A program made the position numbers and the translations under genes. This document shows positions 17,843 through 27,281 of a DNA stretch of 64,000 nt, piece after piece; position 1 is the stretch's first letter; every line of letters begins with the position of its first letter. The DNA comes from an uncultured Rikenellaceae bacterium (lineage in GTDB: Bacteria; Bacteroidota; Bacteroidia; Bacteroidales; Rikenellaceae), in the NCBI GenBank assembly GCA_910577285.1, contig CAJTLO010000001.1, positions 335,050-399,049 on the forward strand, in the 5' to 3' direction. The notes under the pieces were generated by a model. It saw nothing but the letters and a program-made list of their open reading frames with translations, did not search any database and was not told the DNA's origin.

Positions 17843-19519
17843 ATGTTCAAAGGACATCCCAAAGGCTTGTACGCTTTGGCTTTGGCCAACACGGGCGAGC
17901 GTTTCGGTTACTACACGATGCTCGCCATTTTTGTGTTGTTCCTTCAGGCAAAGTTCGGCTTCACGGCAGCCCAGGCAGGCCAGTTCTACGGCTTTTTCCT
18001 TGCCGGGGTCTATTTCATGCCGCTCATCGGCGGTATCCTTGCCGATAAGTTCGGATACGGCAAGATGGTCACGCTGGGTATCGTGGTCATGTTCCTGGGC
18101 TACCTGCTCATGGCCGTTCCCACGCAAGGTTCCGTCGCGCTGATTTCGCTCATCGGAGCCCTCGTACTGATCTGCGTCGGCACGGGCCTTTTCAAAGGCA
18201 ACTTGCAGGTAATGGTAGGTAACCTCTACGACGACCCGCGTTACAGCGCCAAACGCGACAGCGCATTCAGCATCTTCTACATGGCCATCAACATCGGCGC
18301 GATGTACGCACCGTCGGCCGCTACGGCCATCGCCAACTGGCAGCTGAAAAAGAACGGTTTCTTCTACGACGCCAACATACCTTCGCTGGCCAACGAATTC
18401 CTCAAGAATCCGGATGCCACCGGCGACATGGCCAGCAAACTGGAGGTACTCGCCAACGCACAGGGATGGACGGGCAATATCGCCGACTTCGCCAGCTCTT
18501 ACATCAACTCGCTGGCCGGCTCCTACCACATGGGCTTTGCGGTAGCATGCTTCTCTCTCATCGTTTCGTTCGCCATCTATCTCGGCTTCAAGAAGAGCTT
18601 CAAACATGCCGACGTAACCTCCAAACAGCAGGCCGCAGTGGCCGCTGCAAAGGGCGAGAAGGTGGTGGAACTCACCAAGGAGCAGACCAAGCAGCGCATC
18701 ACGGCACTCATCCTCGTATTCGTGGTCGTGATCTTCTTCTGGATGTCGTTCCATCAGAACGGACTCACGCTCACCTGGTTCGCCCGCGACTACACCTCCA
18801 ATGCAGCCGAAGGCCTCACCCGGATAGGCTTCAGCCTCCCCATGATGACCTGCATCGTGATCGCCATGTACAGCTTGTTCAGCACCATCCAGTCCACCGC
18901 GAAAAAGACGAAACTCATTTCGGGCGGCGTTCTCGCACTGATGGTCATACTCTGCATCGTCTTCTACACGAACCTTCAGCCCAGCACGCACATCGAACCG
19001 CAGCTCTTCCAGCAGTTCAACCCCTTCTTCGTGGTACTGCTCACCCCCATCTCCGTAGCACTCTTCGGAGCGCTCGCAAAAAAGGGCAAGGAGCCGTCGA
19101 CCCCGAAAAAGATCGGTTTGGGTATGTTGATCGCCGCGTGCGGCTTCCTGGTCATGGCACTCGCTTCGCGCGGCCTGGCCAACCCCACGCAGATCAACGG
19201 TACGAGCGACATTCTCGTATCTCCCAACTGGCTGATCTCCACTTATCTCGTGCTGACGTTCGGCGAGTTGCTCCTCAGCCCGATGGGTATCTCGTTCGTA
19301 TCGAAAGTCGCGCCTCCCAAATACAAGGGTATGATGATGGGCTTCTGGTTCGCAGCTACGGCCGTAGGCAACTACCTGACCAGCGTGATCGCCAACATCT
19401 GGGAAAGCGGCATGGCACTTTGGATGATCTGGGGCGTACTCATCGTGGTATGCGTCATCTCCGCAATCTTCATCTTCTCCATCCTCAAACGACTGGAGAA
19501 AGCTACGGCGGACTGCTAA
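17843..19519 (+). CDS. POT/PTR family proton-coupled peptide transporter
   Basis: 558 residues with about 12-14 membrane helices of the major facilitator fold. The N-terminus GHPKGLYALALANTGERFGYY contains the POT signature, but the first Glu of the usual ExxERFxYY motif is Asn here (NTGERFGYY), a position linked to proton coupling. Imports di- and tripeptides across the inner membrane; the exact specificity is unknown. A long stretch between helices (about residues 165-225) is enlarged relative to compact POTs. Single-gene unit: its own promoter box upstream and a strong terminator after the stop. Confidence 0.92.
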   Translation: MFKGHPKGLYALALANTGERFGYYTMLAIFVLFLQAKFGFTAAQAGQFYGFFLAGVYFMPLIGGILADKFGYGKMVTLGIVVMFLGYLLMAVPTQGSVALISLIGALVLICVGTGLFKGNLQVMVGNLYDDPRYSAKRDSAFSIFYMAINIGAMYAPSAATAIANWQLKKNGFFYDANIPSLANEFLKNPDATGDMASKLEVLANAQGWTGNIADFASSYINSLAGSYHMGFAVACFSLIVSFAIYLGFKKSFKHADVTSKQQAAVAAAKGEKVVELTKEQTKQRITALILVFVVVIFFWMSFHQNGLTLTWFARDYTSNAAEGLTRIGFSLPMMTCIVIAMYSLFSTIQSTAKKTKLISGGVLALMVILCIVFYTNLQPSTHIEPQLFQQFNPFFVVLLTPISVALFGALAKKGKEPSTPKKIGLGMLIAACGFLVMALASRGLANPTQINGTSDILVSPNWLISTYLVLTFGELLLSPMGISFVSKVAPPKYKGMMMGFWFAATAVGNYLTSVIANIWESGMALWMIWGVLIVVCVISAIFIFSILKRLEKATADC

Positions 19520-19540
19520 GCATTCCATACGCAATAATCG

Positions 19541-19570
19541 AAAGGCTCCCGATGTTCGGGAGCCTTTTCT
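19541..19570 (+). terminator. Rho-independent terminator after the peptide transporter
   Basis: A 12-base stem (AAAGGCTCCCGA / TCGGGAGCCTTT) with a TGT loop is followed by TTTTCTGTTT. It lies about 20 bases after the transporter stop codon. Confidence 0.9.
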
Positions 19571-19639
19571 GTTTGCCGCCGCACGAAAAATCCGTATTTT
19601 TGAGAGGTTAAACCGGATTCCAACCAACGGAGAAGAAAA

Positions 19640-20494
19640 ATGCTAAGACTGACGTTTCTGGGTACGGGCACATCGCAGGGAGTCCCCATGATCGGATGCA
19701 ACTGCGCGGTATGTCGCTCGCACGACAGCCGCGACAAACGGCTGCGCTCTTCGGTCATGATCGAACGCTTCGATTCGGCACCCGACAAGCGCCCGAAAGA
19801 CGAACTGCCGACGCATCCGTCCCACGCCATGTACCCCCAACCGGTAGGGGCCGACGCCCGCATCGTGATCGACGCAGGACCGGATTTCCGTTACCAGATG
19901 CTCCGCGAAGGGGTGAAAACGCTAGACGCCATCCTGCTGACCCACGAACACAAGGACCATATCGCCGGCATAGACGACATCCGTGCCTTCAACTACTTTG
20001 AAGGACGCGCCATACCGATCTACGCAACCGAACGGGTAGGCAATGCCGTACGGAAAGATTTCGATTACGCCTTCGCCGAACCCCGTTACCCCGGCGCACC
20101 GGAGATAGACCTGCGGACGATCGACCCCGACGAAGCGTTCGACGTGGCGGGTTTTCATGTGACTCCGATCACCGGCCGCCACTACCTGTTGCCCGTAACG
20201 GGATACCGCATCGGCAACATGGCCTACCTGACCGACTTCAACGGCATAGACGACCGGCAATTGGATAAGCTGAAAGACCTGGACCTACTTGTAATCAATG
20301 CCCTGCGCTACGAAAAACACCTCTCCCATTTCACCGTGGACGAAGCTGTGGCACTAAGTAGGCGGTTACAGGCCCGTCGTACCTGCCTCACGCACATGTC
20401 CCACCAGATCGGCCGCTACGCCGAAAAACGGAATACCCTTCCCTCCGGGATCGAACTCGCCTGGGACGGACTTCGCATAGACCTCACCGAATAA
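19640..20494 (+). CDS. MBL-fold metallohydrolase (PhnP/RNase Z-like)
   Basis: 284 residues. The opening LTFLGTGTSQGVPMIGC is typical of the PhnP-like branch, which also carries extra metal-binding cysteines (C24-N-C-x2-C region, GCNCAVC). The di-metal site is THEHKDHIAG. Later histidines (GRHYLLP, HMSHQIGR) complete it. Family members are phosphodiesterases acting on cyclic or nucleic acid substrates; the substrate here is unknown. Only 21 bases separate it from the radical SAM gene, so an operon with that gene and the SDR is likely. Confidence 0.88.
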   Translation: MLRLTFLGTGTSQGVPMIGCNCAVCRSHDSRDKRLRSSVMIERFDSAPDKRPKDELPTHPSHAMYPQPVGADARIVIDAGPDFRYQMLREGVKTLDAILLTHEHKDHIAGIDDIRAFNYFEGRAIPIYATERVGNAVRKDFDYAFAEPRYPGAPEIDLRTIDPDEAFDVAGFHVTPITGRHYLLPVTGYRIGNMAYLTDFNGIDDRQLDKLKDLDLLVINALRYEKHLSHFTVDEAVALSRRLQARRTCLTHMSHQIGRYAEKRNTLPSGIELAWDGLRIDLTE

Positions 20495-20515
20495 CTTTAC
20501 AGACCCGCACACATC

Positions 20516-22666
20516 ATGGCTAAAATACTCCTCGTCACCCCTCCGTTTATTCAGCCCAACGCCCCTTATCCGGCAACCGCCTACCTGAAAAGCTACCTCG
20601 TCCGACAGGGACACCAGGCGGAACAGTACGACCTTTCGGTAGAACTCCTCGGTGAAATCTTCTCCCGGAAGTTCCTGGAACGCGTGTTCGCACTCTACGA
20701 GGAACGGCATGCCCCGGGCGGAGAGGAGGATGTACTCGGCGATGCCGCCGACCCCGACATCCGCCGCATGTACGCCCTGCGCCACCAATACCTCTCCACC
20801 GTCGAACCGGTGATGGCCTTTCTCCGGGGGGAGGATGCCACGATCGCCAACGCCATCTGCCGCGGCGATCTCCTGCCGCAGGCGGGTCGGTTCGAGCACA
20901 TGGTGCCTCCGGAAGAGGAGTTCGGCTGGATGGGACTACAGGATTGTGCAAAATACATCTGCACGCTCTACCTGCAGGACATCAGCGACTTCATCCGATC
21001 GACCGTCACCCCGAATTTCGAGATCGTCCGATACGCCGAACACCTCACCCTGTCGCTCGCCGAATTCGCCACGCTGGAGGCCGAGCTGCTCCGCCCCATG
21101 AACATCATCGAAGAGCGCATGACGGAACTCCTGCTCGCCACCGTAACGGAATACCGTCCCGACTTCGTTTCATTCACCGTCCCCTTCCCCGGCAACCTGC
21201 TCGCCGCACTGCGCTGCGGACAACAGCTCAAGGCCCGCTACCCCGACGTGCGGATCATTCTGGGCGGCGGATACCCCACGACGGAACTGCGGCAGATGAG
21301 CGACCGTTCCGTCTTCGCCTACACGGACTACATCGTCCTCGACGATGGAGAAACGACCCTCGCTCACATTCTGGCAGGAGAGGAACCCGCAGGCGCCATT
21401 ACCGAAGCGGGATACCATGCGGGAGAAGAGCGGATCAGCCATCGCGAACGCGGATGTCCCGATTTCAGTGGCCTCCCCACCGCGAAATACTTCTCCCTGT
21501 GCGAAGTCACCAATCCCATGCACCGGCTCTGGAGCGACGGACGGTGGAACAAGATGATGCTGGCTCACGGATGTTACTGGGCCAAATGCGCTTTCTGCGA
21601 CACCTCGCTCGACTATATCGGTTGTTACGATACCGTTACGGCCCCCGAACTGGCGGACTGGATGGACGCAGTAGCAGCCCAGACCGGTTCCCGCGGCTTC
21701 CATTTCGTAGACGAAGCCGCCCCGCCCAAATTGTTGCGCGACCTGTCGCTGGAGCTGCTCCGGCGCGGCCGCCACTACACCTGGTGGACGAACATCCGTT
21801 TCGAACGGTCATTCACGGGCGACTTGTGCCGGCTGATGGCCGCCGCGGGGTGCATCGCCGTATCGGGCGGACTGGAAGTGGCCTCCGACCGGCTGCTGGA
21901 GATGATCGGCAAAGGCATCACCATCGAACAGGCCACCGTCGCCATGCGCAATTTCTACGAGGCGGGAATCATGGTCCACACCTATCTCATGTACGGACTT
22001 CCGACTCAAACGCTTCAGGAAACGGTAGACGCCCTCGAAGTGGTAAGGCAGCTGTTCGGTGCCGAGCTGGTCGGCTCCGCCTTCTGGCACCGCTATGCCA
22101 TGACAGTTCACAGTCCTTCGGGGCGGGAGCCGGAACGTTTCGGAGTAAGGCGCAAAGGCTCCGTTCCGAATCCCTTCGCCAACAACGAGATCTTCTTCGC
22201 CGACAACCGCGGCTACGACATCGGCATGGTCGGCGAAGCACTGCGCCTTTCGCTGGCCAACTACATGACGGGCAACGGACTCGACCGACCGGTACACAAA
22301 TGGTTCGCGGCCAAAGTTCCCCATACGACCGTCGAGGAGGGGCTGGTGGCCGGTCACCTGACGAAGCCGGACGCGTGCCGGATATTCGATGAAAACGCCC
22401 GCATCGTGTGGATAGGCGGCAGCATGGAACGCACCGACGAGGGCGTCCTGGTACGCAGCAACAGCGAAGAAAAGACGCTCCGCTTCAGTGCTGCGGAAGC
22501 CGATTTTCTGATCCACGCAACGGAGCTGTGCGCCATCGCGCAACCGCCCGTCACCCTCGGCCGCCTGAAGGAGCTCTACACGGAATACTCCCCGGAGCCC
22601 TTCGCCATTCTTTACCACTCTAAAAAATGGGATATTCTGCGCGGCTACGGCCTCTTGCAAATCTAA
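20516..22666 (+). CDS. B12-binding-domain radical SAM protein
   Basis: 716 residues. The N-terminal region (LLVTPPFIQPNAPYPATAYLKSYL onward, quoted here only as a landmark in pieces: LLVTPPFIQ, PATAYLKSYL) and a RIILGGGYPTT strand resemble the cobalamin-binding half of B12-dependent radical SAM enzymes. The cluster motif is C353-x4-C358-x2-C361 (GCYWAKCAFCD), one residue longer than the canonical CX3CX2C. A TIM-barrel core follows (FVDEAAPPKLLRDL, SGGLEVASDRLLEMIGKG). The C-terminal 200 residues match no domain I know. The reaction cannot be assigned: methylation or ring rearrangement are typical of the class. Confidence 0.85.
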   Translation: MAKILLVTPPFIQPNAPYPATAYLKSYLVRQGHQAEQYDLSVELLGEIFSRKFLERVFALYEERHAPGGEEDVLGDAADPDIRRMYALRHQYLSTVEPVMAFLRGEDATIANAICRGDLLPQAGRFEHMVPPEEEFGWMGLQDCAKYICTLYLQDISDFIRSTVTPNFEIVRYAEHLTLSLAEFATLEAELLRPMNIIEERMTELLLATVTEYRPDFVSFTVPFPGNLLAALRCGQQLKARYPDVRIILGGGYPTTELRQMSDRSVFAYTDYIVLDDGETTLAHILAGEEPAGAITEAGYHAGEERISHRERGCPDFSGLPTAKYFSLCEVTNPMHRLWSDGRWNKMMLAHGCYWAKCAFCDTSLDYIGCYDTVTAPELADWMDAVAAQTGSRGFHFVDEAAPPKLLRDLSLELLRRGRHYTWWTNIRFERSFTGDLCRLMAAAGCIAVSGGLEVASDRLLEMIGKGITIEQATVAMRNFYEAGIMVHTYLMYGLPTQTLQETVDALEVVRQLFGAELVGSAFWHRYAMTVHSPSGREPERFGVRRKGSVPNPFANNEIFFADNRGYDIGMVGEALRLSLANYMTGNGLDRPVHKWFAAKVPHTTVEEGLVAGHLTKPDACRIFDENARIVWIGGSMERTDEGVLVRSNSEEKTLRFSAAEADFLIHATELCAIAQPPVTLGRLKELYTEYSPEPFAILYHSKKWDILRGYGLLQI

Positions 22667-22717
22667 CGGGAAACGAGCCCGCACCCCCTCACAAAAAAAT
22701 CAAACCGACCATATACT

Positions 22718-23542
22718 ATGTCCGAAAAGAGATTTTTCAACGGTAAAACCGTCGTGATCACGGGTGCATCGTCCGGCATCGGACGGGCACTCGCCTACGA
22801 ATTCGCCGCCCACGGCGCCAATGTCGTTATCGGGGCACGGCACGAAGAGAAACTGACCGAAATCGCCGACGACCTGACCGGTCGTGGTGCCGCAGTGGCC
22901 CGGTGCACGGCCGACGTCACACAGGAGGCGGATTGCAGGCGACTGATCGAAACCGCCGTCACCCGTTTCGGCGGCATCGACATCCTGATCTGCAATGCAG
23001 GCATCTCCATGCGTGCGCTGTTCGACGAGGTGGACCTGGAGGTACTCCATCGGCTGATGGACGTCAATTTCTGGGGCACGGTCTACTGTACCAAATACGC
23101 CCTGCCCTATCTGCAGGCAGCCAAAGGGACGGTCGTAGGCGTATCCTCCGTCGCCGGCCTGCACGGTCTGCCGGGACGGACCGGCTATTCGGCTTCCAAA
23201 TATGCCATGACCGGTTTCCTGGATACCATCCGCATAGAGAACCGCCGCAAAGGCTTGCACGTCATGGTGGCCTGTCCGGGCTTCACGGCCACCAACGTTC
23301 GTTTCTCCGCACTGACGGCCGACGGCACTGCACAGGGCGCCACCCCGCGCAAGGAGGAGAAGATGATGACCGCCGAGGAGGTAGCGCACCGCATCGCCCG
23401 GGGCATCCTGAAACGCAAACGACTCCTGCTCATGGAATTCGAGGGACGTGCAACGCACTTCATCAAGAAGTTTTCGCCGCGCTTCCTGGACATGATGTTC
23501 TACAAAGTCATGGCCCGCGAGCCAGACTCCCCCTTCAAATAA
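22718..23542 (+). CDS. Short-chain dehydrogenase/reductase
   Basis: 274 residues with the classical SDR layout: cofactor motif TGASSGIG near residues 11-18, the NAG motif CNAGISMR, the catalytic Ser in VSSVAGLHG, and Y157-x3-K161 (YSASKYAM). It should use NAD(P)H to reduce or oxidise a carbonyl or alcohol. The tail after residue 220 is basic and hydrophobic, suggesting a membrane-near substrate such as a sphingoid or fatty intermediate, but that is a guess. The gene follows the radical SAM gene by 51 bases on the same strand. Confidence 0.9.
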   Translation: MSEKRFFNGKTVVITGASSGIGRALAYEFAAHGANVVIGARHEEKLTEIADDLTGRGAAVARCTADVTQEADCRRLIETAVTRFGGIDILICNAGISMRALFDEVDLEVLHRLMDVNFWGTVYCTKYALPYLQAAKGTVVGVSSVAGLHGLPGRTGYSASKYAMTGFLDTIRIENRRKGLHVMVACPGFTATNVRFSALTADGTAQGATPRKEEKMMTAEEVAHRIARGILKRKRLLLMEFEGRATHFIKKFSPRFLDMMFYKVMAREPDSPFK

Positions 23543-23560
23543 GCCGTTTGCATAGAGTTG

Positions 23561-23591
23561 TTGCGGCCGCACGGAACATTCGCTATCTTTA
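23561..23591 (+). promoter_or_regulatory. Promoter for the S41 protease gene
   Basis: TTG at 23561-23563 and TATCTTTA at 23584-23591 are separated by 20 bases. The -7 box differs from TAnnTTTG only in the last base. The start codon is 26 bases downstream. Confidence 0.5.
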
Positions 23592-23617
23592 CGCCGGAAC
23601 CTTTCGACCGACAAGCC

Positions 23618-25381
23618 ATGCGACACCTCCGTCAACCCATCTGCTTCCTGCTTCTTTGTATCGTCATCGCCGCAGGATGCGGAAGAAGCCGCAAACCCGC
23701 CCACGAGCCGAAGCCGGAAGCCCATTCCGGCTTCGACTTAACGGAAATCACCCCGAAGGAGGTACGGAACCTCGATATATTGTGTCGTGTATGGGGCTAC
23801 GTGAAATACCACCACCCGGCATTCTACGGCTCCCGGAATCGACACTCCGACGCCGACGCCGCCCTCTTACACCTGTTACCGGCAATCTACCGGTCGGAGC
23901 GGACCGAGCGGAACCGGTTGCTCGCGGAATGGATACGCAGTCTCGGAGAGTTTACCGAAACCCCCGAACGCTATGCATCCTATCATGCTCCAGACTTCCG
24001 TCACTCAACCGACCTCGCATGGACGACCGATACGACGGAGTTGGACGAGGAACTCGCCGGTCTGCTCGGCCGGCTCCGGAAGGCCGACAGGCACGGCTAC
24101 AACCGCTATGCAAGGCCGATGAAAACCGGAGGGAGCAGTCCCGATTTTACCCAAGAAAAAGAATACGCCACGCTTACCGCACCCGACACAGGTTACCGGC
24201 TGCTGGCGCTCTTTCGTTACTGGAACATCATCGAATACTTCTACCCCAACAAGCATCTGACGGAGAAGGCGTGGAGTGCAGTACTGCCGCAATATATCCG
24301 CTGCTTCACCGCGTGCGGTCCCGACGGTTATCACGAACAGATCGCATTGCTGACAACCGAGATACACGACTCGCATGCAATGCTCTATCCGGCTTTCATC
24401 CCCACGGAGACCTTCATCCCGGTCAATGCGCAATTCATCGACGACCGTCTGACGGTCGTTCCCTCGCAGCCGACGACGATACGACTCCCTATCCCCGCCG
24501 ACACCCCGGCATGGCCGCCGTTACGCTTCGGCGACGAGATTCTCTCGGTCGACGGACGTACGATCGACAGCATCCGCAACGACATCCGGAAATACATGAG
24601 CTGCTCCAACGAAACAGCCGTAGCATTTCGGACGACAGTCTATGCCTTCGCTTCGACCGCTGCCGATGAGTATGTCGTCGAATACCGGCGCGGCAACACC
24701 ACAGACTCCGTACGGATAGCGACCCGTACCGACCGCAGCGCAAGAGAATTCGTCGATTTTCCCAACTATGTCATCCCCGAAGAGGGCTACCTGCTGCTCG
24801 ACGACCGGACAGGCTATATCGATGCAGCCCGGTTCTCCAATGCAAAGGGACGTCGCATCATGCAAGCGCTCCAAGATACCGAAGCCATTATCATCGACCT
24901 CCGACGCTACCCCTCCGATTTCATGATATTCCAGTTTCTCGGCAAATACTTCGCCCCGCATCCCATCAACCATGTCATTTTCACACAGCCCGTTTACAAC
25001 CTGCCGGGATGTTTCAGCGAAAAACGGCCTACGATCGGCCATGACAATCCGGACTACTACAAGGGAATGGTCATCGCATTGGTGGACGGCAACACCATCA
25101 GCCAGGCGGAGTATACCGCAATGACGATCCAAGCCCTTCCCCGCGGCACGACGGTAGGCTCTACGACCCTGGGAGCCGACGGCAACATTGCCGAGATACC
25201 GCTCCCCGGCGGTTACACAACACTCATATCGGGTTTGGGCGTCTACTATCCCGACGGCAGCGAAACCCAACGCTGCGGAGTACGGATAGACCACTGGGCG
25301 GAACCCACCTTTGCCGGTATCCTCGCCGGCCGGGACGAGGTACTCGAAACCGCCATACGCATCGCAGACTCCCTGCAATAA
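23618..25381 (+). CDS. S41 family peptidase, lipoprotein
   Basis: 587 residues from the ATG at 23618. A lipoprotein signal MRHLRQPICFLLLCIVIAAG ends in lipobox AAGC. The middle segment (residues about 300-370) contains a PDZ-like stretch, FGDEILSVDGRTIDSI. The C-terminal half is the S41 (C-terminal processing / tricorn-like) core with the nucleophile Ser495 in NTISQAEYTAM and the preceding VIALVDG strand. Likely tethered to the outer or inner membrane with the protease in the periplasm or outside. Substrate unknown. No partner genes adjoin it: the next 860 bases are non-coding. Confidence 0.9.
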   Translation: MRHLRQPICFLLLCIVIAAGCGRSRKPAHEPKPEAHSGFDLTEITPKEVRNLDILCRVWGYVKYHHPAFYGSRNRHSDADAALLHLLPAIYRSERTERNRLLAEWIRSLGEFTETPERYASYHAPDFRHSTDLAWTTDTTELDEELAGLLGRLRKADRHGYNRYARPMKTGGSSPDFTQEKEYATLTAPDTGYRLLALFRYWNIIEYFYPNKHLTEKAWSAVLPQYIRCFTACGPDGYHEQIALLTTEIHDSHAMLYPAFIPTETFIPVNAQFIDDRLTVVPSQPTTIRLPIPADTPAWPPLRFGDEILSVDGRTIDSIRNDIRKYMSCSNETAVAFRTTVYAFASTAADEYVVEYRRGNTTDSVRIATRTDRSAREFVDFPNYVIPEEGYLLLDDRTGYIDAARFSNAKGRRIMQALQDTEAIIIDLRRYPSDFMIFQFLGKYFAPHPINHVIFTQPVYNLPGCFSEKRPTIGHDNPDYYKGMVIALVDGNTISQAEYTAMTIQALPRGTTVGSTTLGADGNIAEIPLPGGYTTLISGLGVYYPDGSETQRCGVRIDHWAEPTFAGILAGRDEVLETAIRIADSLQ

Positions 25382-26242
25382 AAGGCTTACGCCGCACATA
25401 CAAGGTCCTGTGTGCCCGGTAATACTCCCAGTATTCCCGTGTGCCGATCCTCGGGACACACCCCCACCCCAATGCGCCGCGCCTTATGAACGGAAGAGGC
25501 ACCGCGCTTAATTTCTCTGTCGGGTCCGAATTTTCAGGGCATAACAAAGCTTTTGCCGGTCTATCCATTCGTCCCCACAGCGAGAACGGCTACCACCATC
25601 GGAGGGGATGCCGGAGGGCCGATGCGGCGACCTTCGCCTCGTTCTGCCCGACGAACAACAATCCGCCCCGCAAGCTCCACTCCTTACAACGACCGAACAC
25701 AAAGGTTGCGATTGCGGAGCATTCCGCCGAAGTCAGGCACCCGCACCTTGAAAGGAACCAGTAAAATGGCTGTGTCAGCCCCTTCTCCCATTGCGATCCG
25801 TTCCGAGAAGCCCTATCCGGCACACGCATTTCCCGCCAAGTCTGCACGGAAAAGGGCCGTGCCACGTATCCCCACGCCAGCGGGCATCCGCATACCCACT
25901 CCCCCCACGTAGAACGTATTGCCCTTATCCAGCCAGCGCTATTCCCTTTCCCGCCACATGACGATTTGTTGTTCCCCTTGTCGTAGTGTCAAGAAATCGT
26001 CGGTCCGTTTGAATCCGACATTCTTCAACTCAGGCGGTGCGGTGCAACGGAGCGATACAAAGCGTGTATACATCCTGTATTACGGAAGCGGGGCATGGTT
26101 ACCGCATCGTCAATTCGCCCGGCAGCGTACTGCATCGGCTCCATCGCACCGATACGGAAGTGTCCGCTCCGGCTAATCTTCATGAAAAAATCAGGCGCAA
26201 CTTCGAAAGTTGCGCCTGACCCTATCGCTTTTTGCAAAAAGA
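25382..26242. other. Long gene-poor gap with decayed sequence
   Basis: 861 bases without an intact gene. The minus strand shows open stretches interrupted by stops, and a 24-base segment at 25966-25989 repeats the 3' end of rpmE. The gap looks like degraded former coding sequence. A rpmE terminator occupies 26185-26219. Confidence 0.45.
26185..26219 (-). terminator. Terminator of the rpsF-rplI-rpmE region
   Basis: A 13-base stem (TCAGGCGCAACTT / AAGTTGCGCCTGA) has a CGA loop and on the minus strand is followed by six T residues. It ends the transcript leaving rpmE. Confidence 0.9.
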
Positions 26243-26512
26243 CTACTGCTTGTTGTTCTTCTTGTCGTAGTGTTTCTGATAACGACTCATGAACTTATCC
26301 ACACGACCGGCCGTATCCACGAGCTTCATTTTGCCCGTGTAGAACGGGTGGGACGTGTTGGAAATTTCCATCTTGTAAACGGGATAAGTTTCGCCGTTCA
26401 CCTCGATGGTCTCCTTCGTATTCACCGCCGAACGGGTGATGAATACATGGTCGTTGGACATATCCTTGAATGCCACCAACCGGTAATTTTTGGGATGTAT
26501 ATCTTTTTTCAT
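26243..26512 (-). CDS. rpmE: 50S ribosomal protein L31, type B
   Basis: 89 residues, starting MKKDIHPKNYRLVAFKDMS and ending KKNNKQ. It lacks the CxxC zinc pairs of type A L31, so it is the zinc-independent type B form often favoured when zinc is scarce. It begins 21 bases after the rplI stop on the same strand and is followed by a strong terminator, so it may be the last gene of the S6-S18-L9 transcript. Confidence 0.97.
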   Translation of the reverse strand: MKKDIHPKNYRLVAFKDMSNDHVFITRSAVNTKETIEVNGETYPVYKMEISNTSHPFYTGKMKLVDTAGRVDKFMSRYQKHYDKKNNKQ

Positions 26513-26533
26513 TTTTCTCGCATTGTCTAACTG

Positions 26534-26980
26534 TTACTCTTCCTGTGCAGCCGCTACCGAGAAGTGAAGCGTAGCTTTCACATCCCTGTGGAGTTTGACG
26601 GTCGCCTCGTACTGTCCCACCTGTTTGATAGGCTCTACGGAAATGTTCTTGCGGTCCACTTCCACACCCTTGGCGGCCATCGCCTCGGCCAGGTCGGCAG
26701 AAGTAACGGAACCGAAGATACGTCCCTCTTCCGCCTTGGCGGTGATGACGAGTGCAAGACCTTCGATCTTCGTTGCGAGTGCCTGCGCATCAGCCAAAAT
26801 CTTGGCATCTTTGTGGGCACGCTGTTTCAGATTCTCGGCCAACACCTTCTTCGCCGATTCGGTAGCTACGGTCGCAAGGCCGCGCGGAAGGAGGTAGTTG
26901 TTGGCGTAACCGGGTTTCACCGACACGATGTCGTTGGCATAACCCAAATTTTCTACGTCTTTCTTAAGAATTACTTCCAT
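26534..26980 (-). CDS. rplI: 50S ribosomal protein L9
   Basis: 148 residues with the conserved start MEVILKKDVENLGYANDIVSVKPGYANNYLLP (landmarks: MEVILKKDVENLG, KPGYANNYL). The N-terminal rRNA-binding domain, long central helix and C-terminal domain are all present. Third gene of the usual Bacteroidetes rpsF-rpsR-rplI operon, 19 bases after rpsR. Confidence 0.98.
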   Translation of the reverse strand: MEVILKKDVENLGYANDIVSVKPGYANNYLLPRGLATVATESAKKVLAENLKQRAHKDAKILADAQALATKIEGLALVITAKAEEGRIFGSVTSADLAEAMAAKGVEVDRKNISVEPIKQVGQYEATVKLHRDVKATLHFSVAAAQEE

Positions 26981-26999
26981 GTTAGTTTCTCCTCCTCTA

Positions 27000-27278
27000 T
27001 TATTTCATCAAATCGGTTACGAATGGCAGAATAGCAAGGTGACGGGCACGTTTCACGGCCTGAGCCACTTTTTTCTGGAACTTCTGCGAAGTACCGGTCA
27101 GACGACGGGGAAGAATCTTGCCCTGCTCGTTGAGGAACTTCTTGAGGAATTCCGGATCCTTGTAATCCACATATTTGATACCTGCCTTTTTGAAACGGCA
27201 GTACTTTTTCTTCCGTACATCTACGGTAACGGGGTTGAGATACCTGATCTCCGACTGCTGTGCGTTAGGTGCTGCCAT
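27000..27278 (-). CDS. rpsR: 30S ribosomal protein S18
   Basis: 92 residues containing YLNPVTVDVRKKKYCRFKK and the LTGTSQKFQKKVAQAVKRAR-type C-terminus of S18. It binds S6 on the 30S platform, and the gene directly follows rpsF with three bases between them. Confidence 0.97.
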   Translation of the reverse strand: MAAPNAQQSEIRYLNPVTVDVRKKKYCRFKKAGIKYVDYKDPEFLKKFLNEQGKILPRRLTGTSQKFQKKVAQAVKRARHLAILPFVTDLMK

Positions 27279-27281
27279 GGT

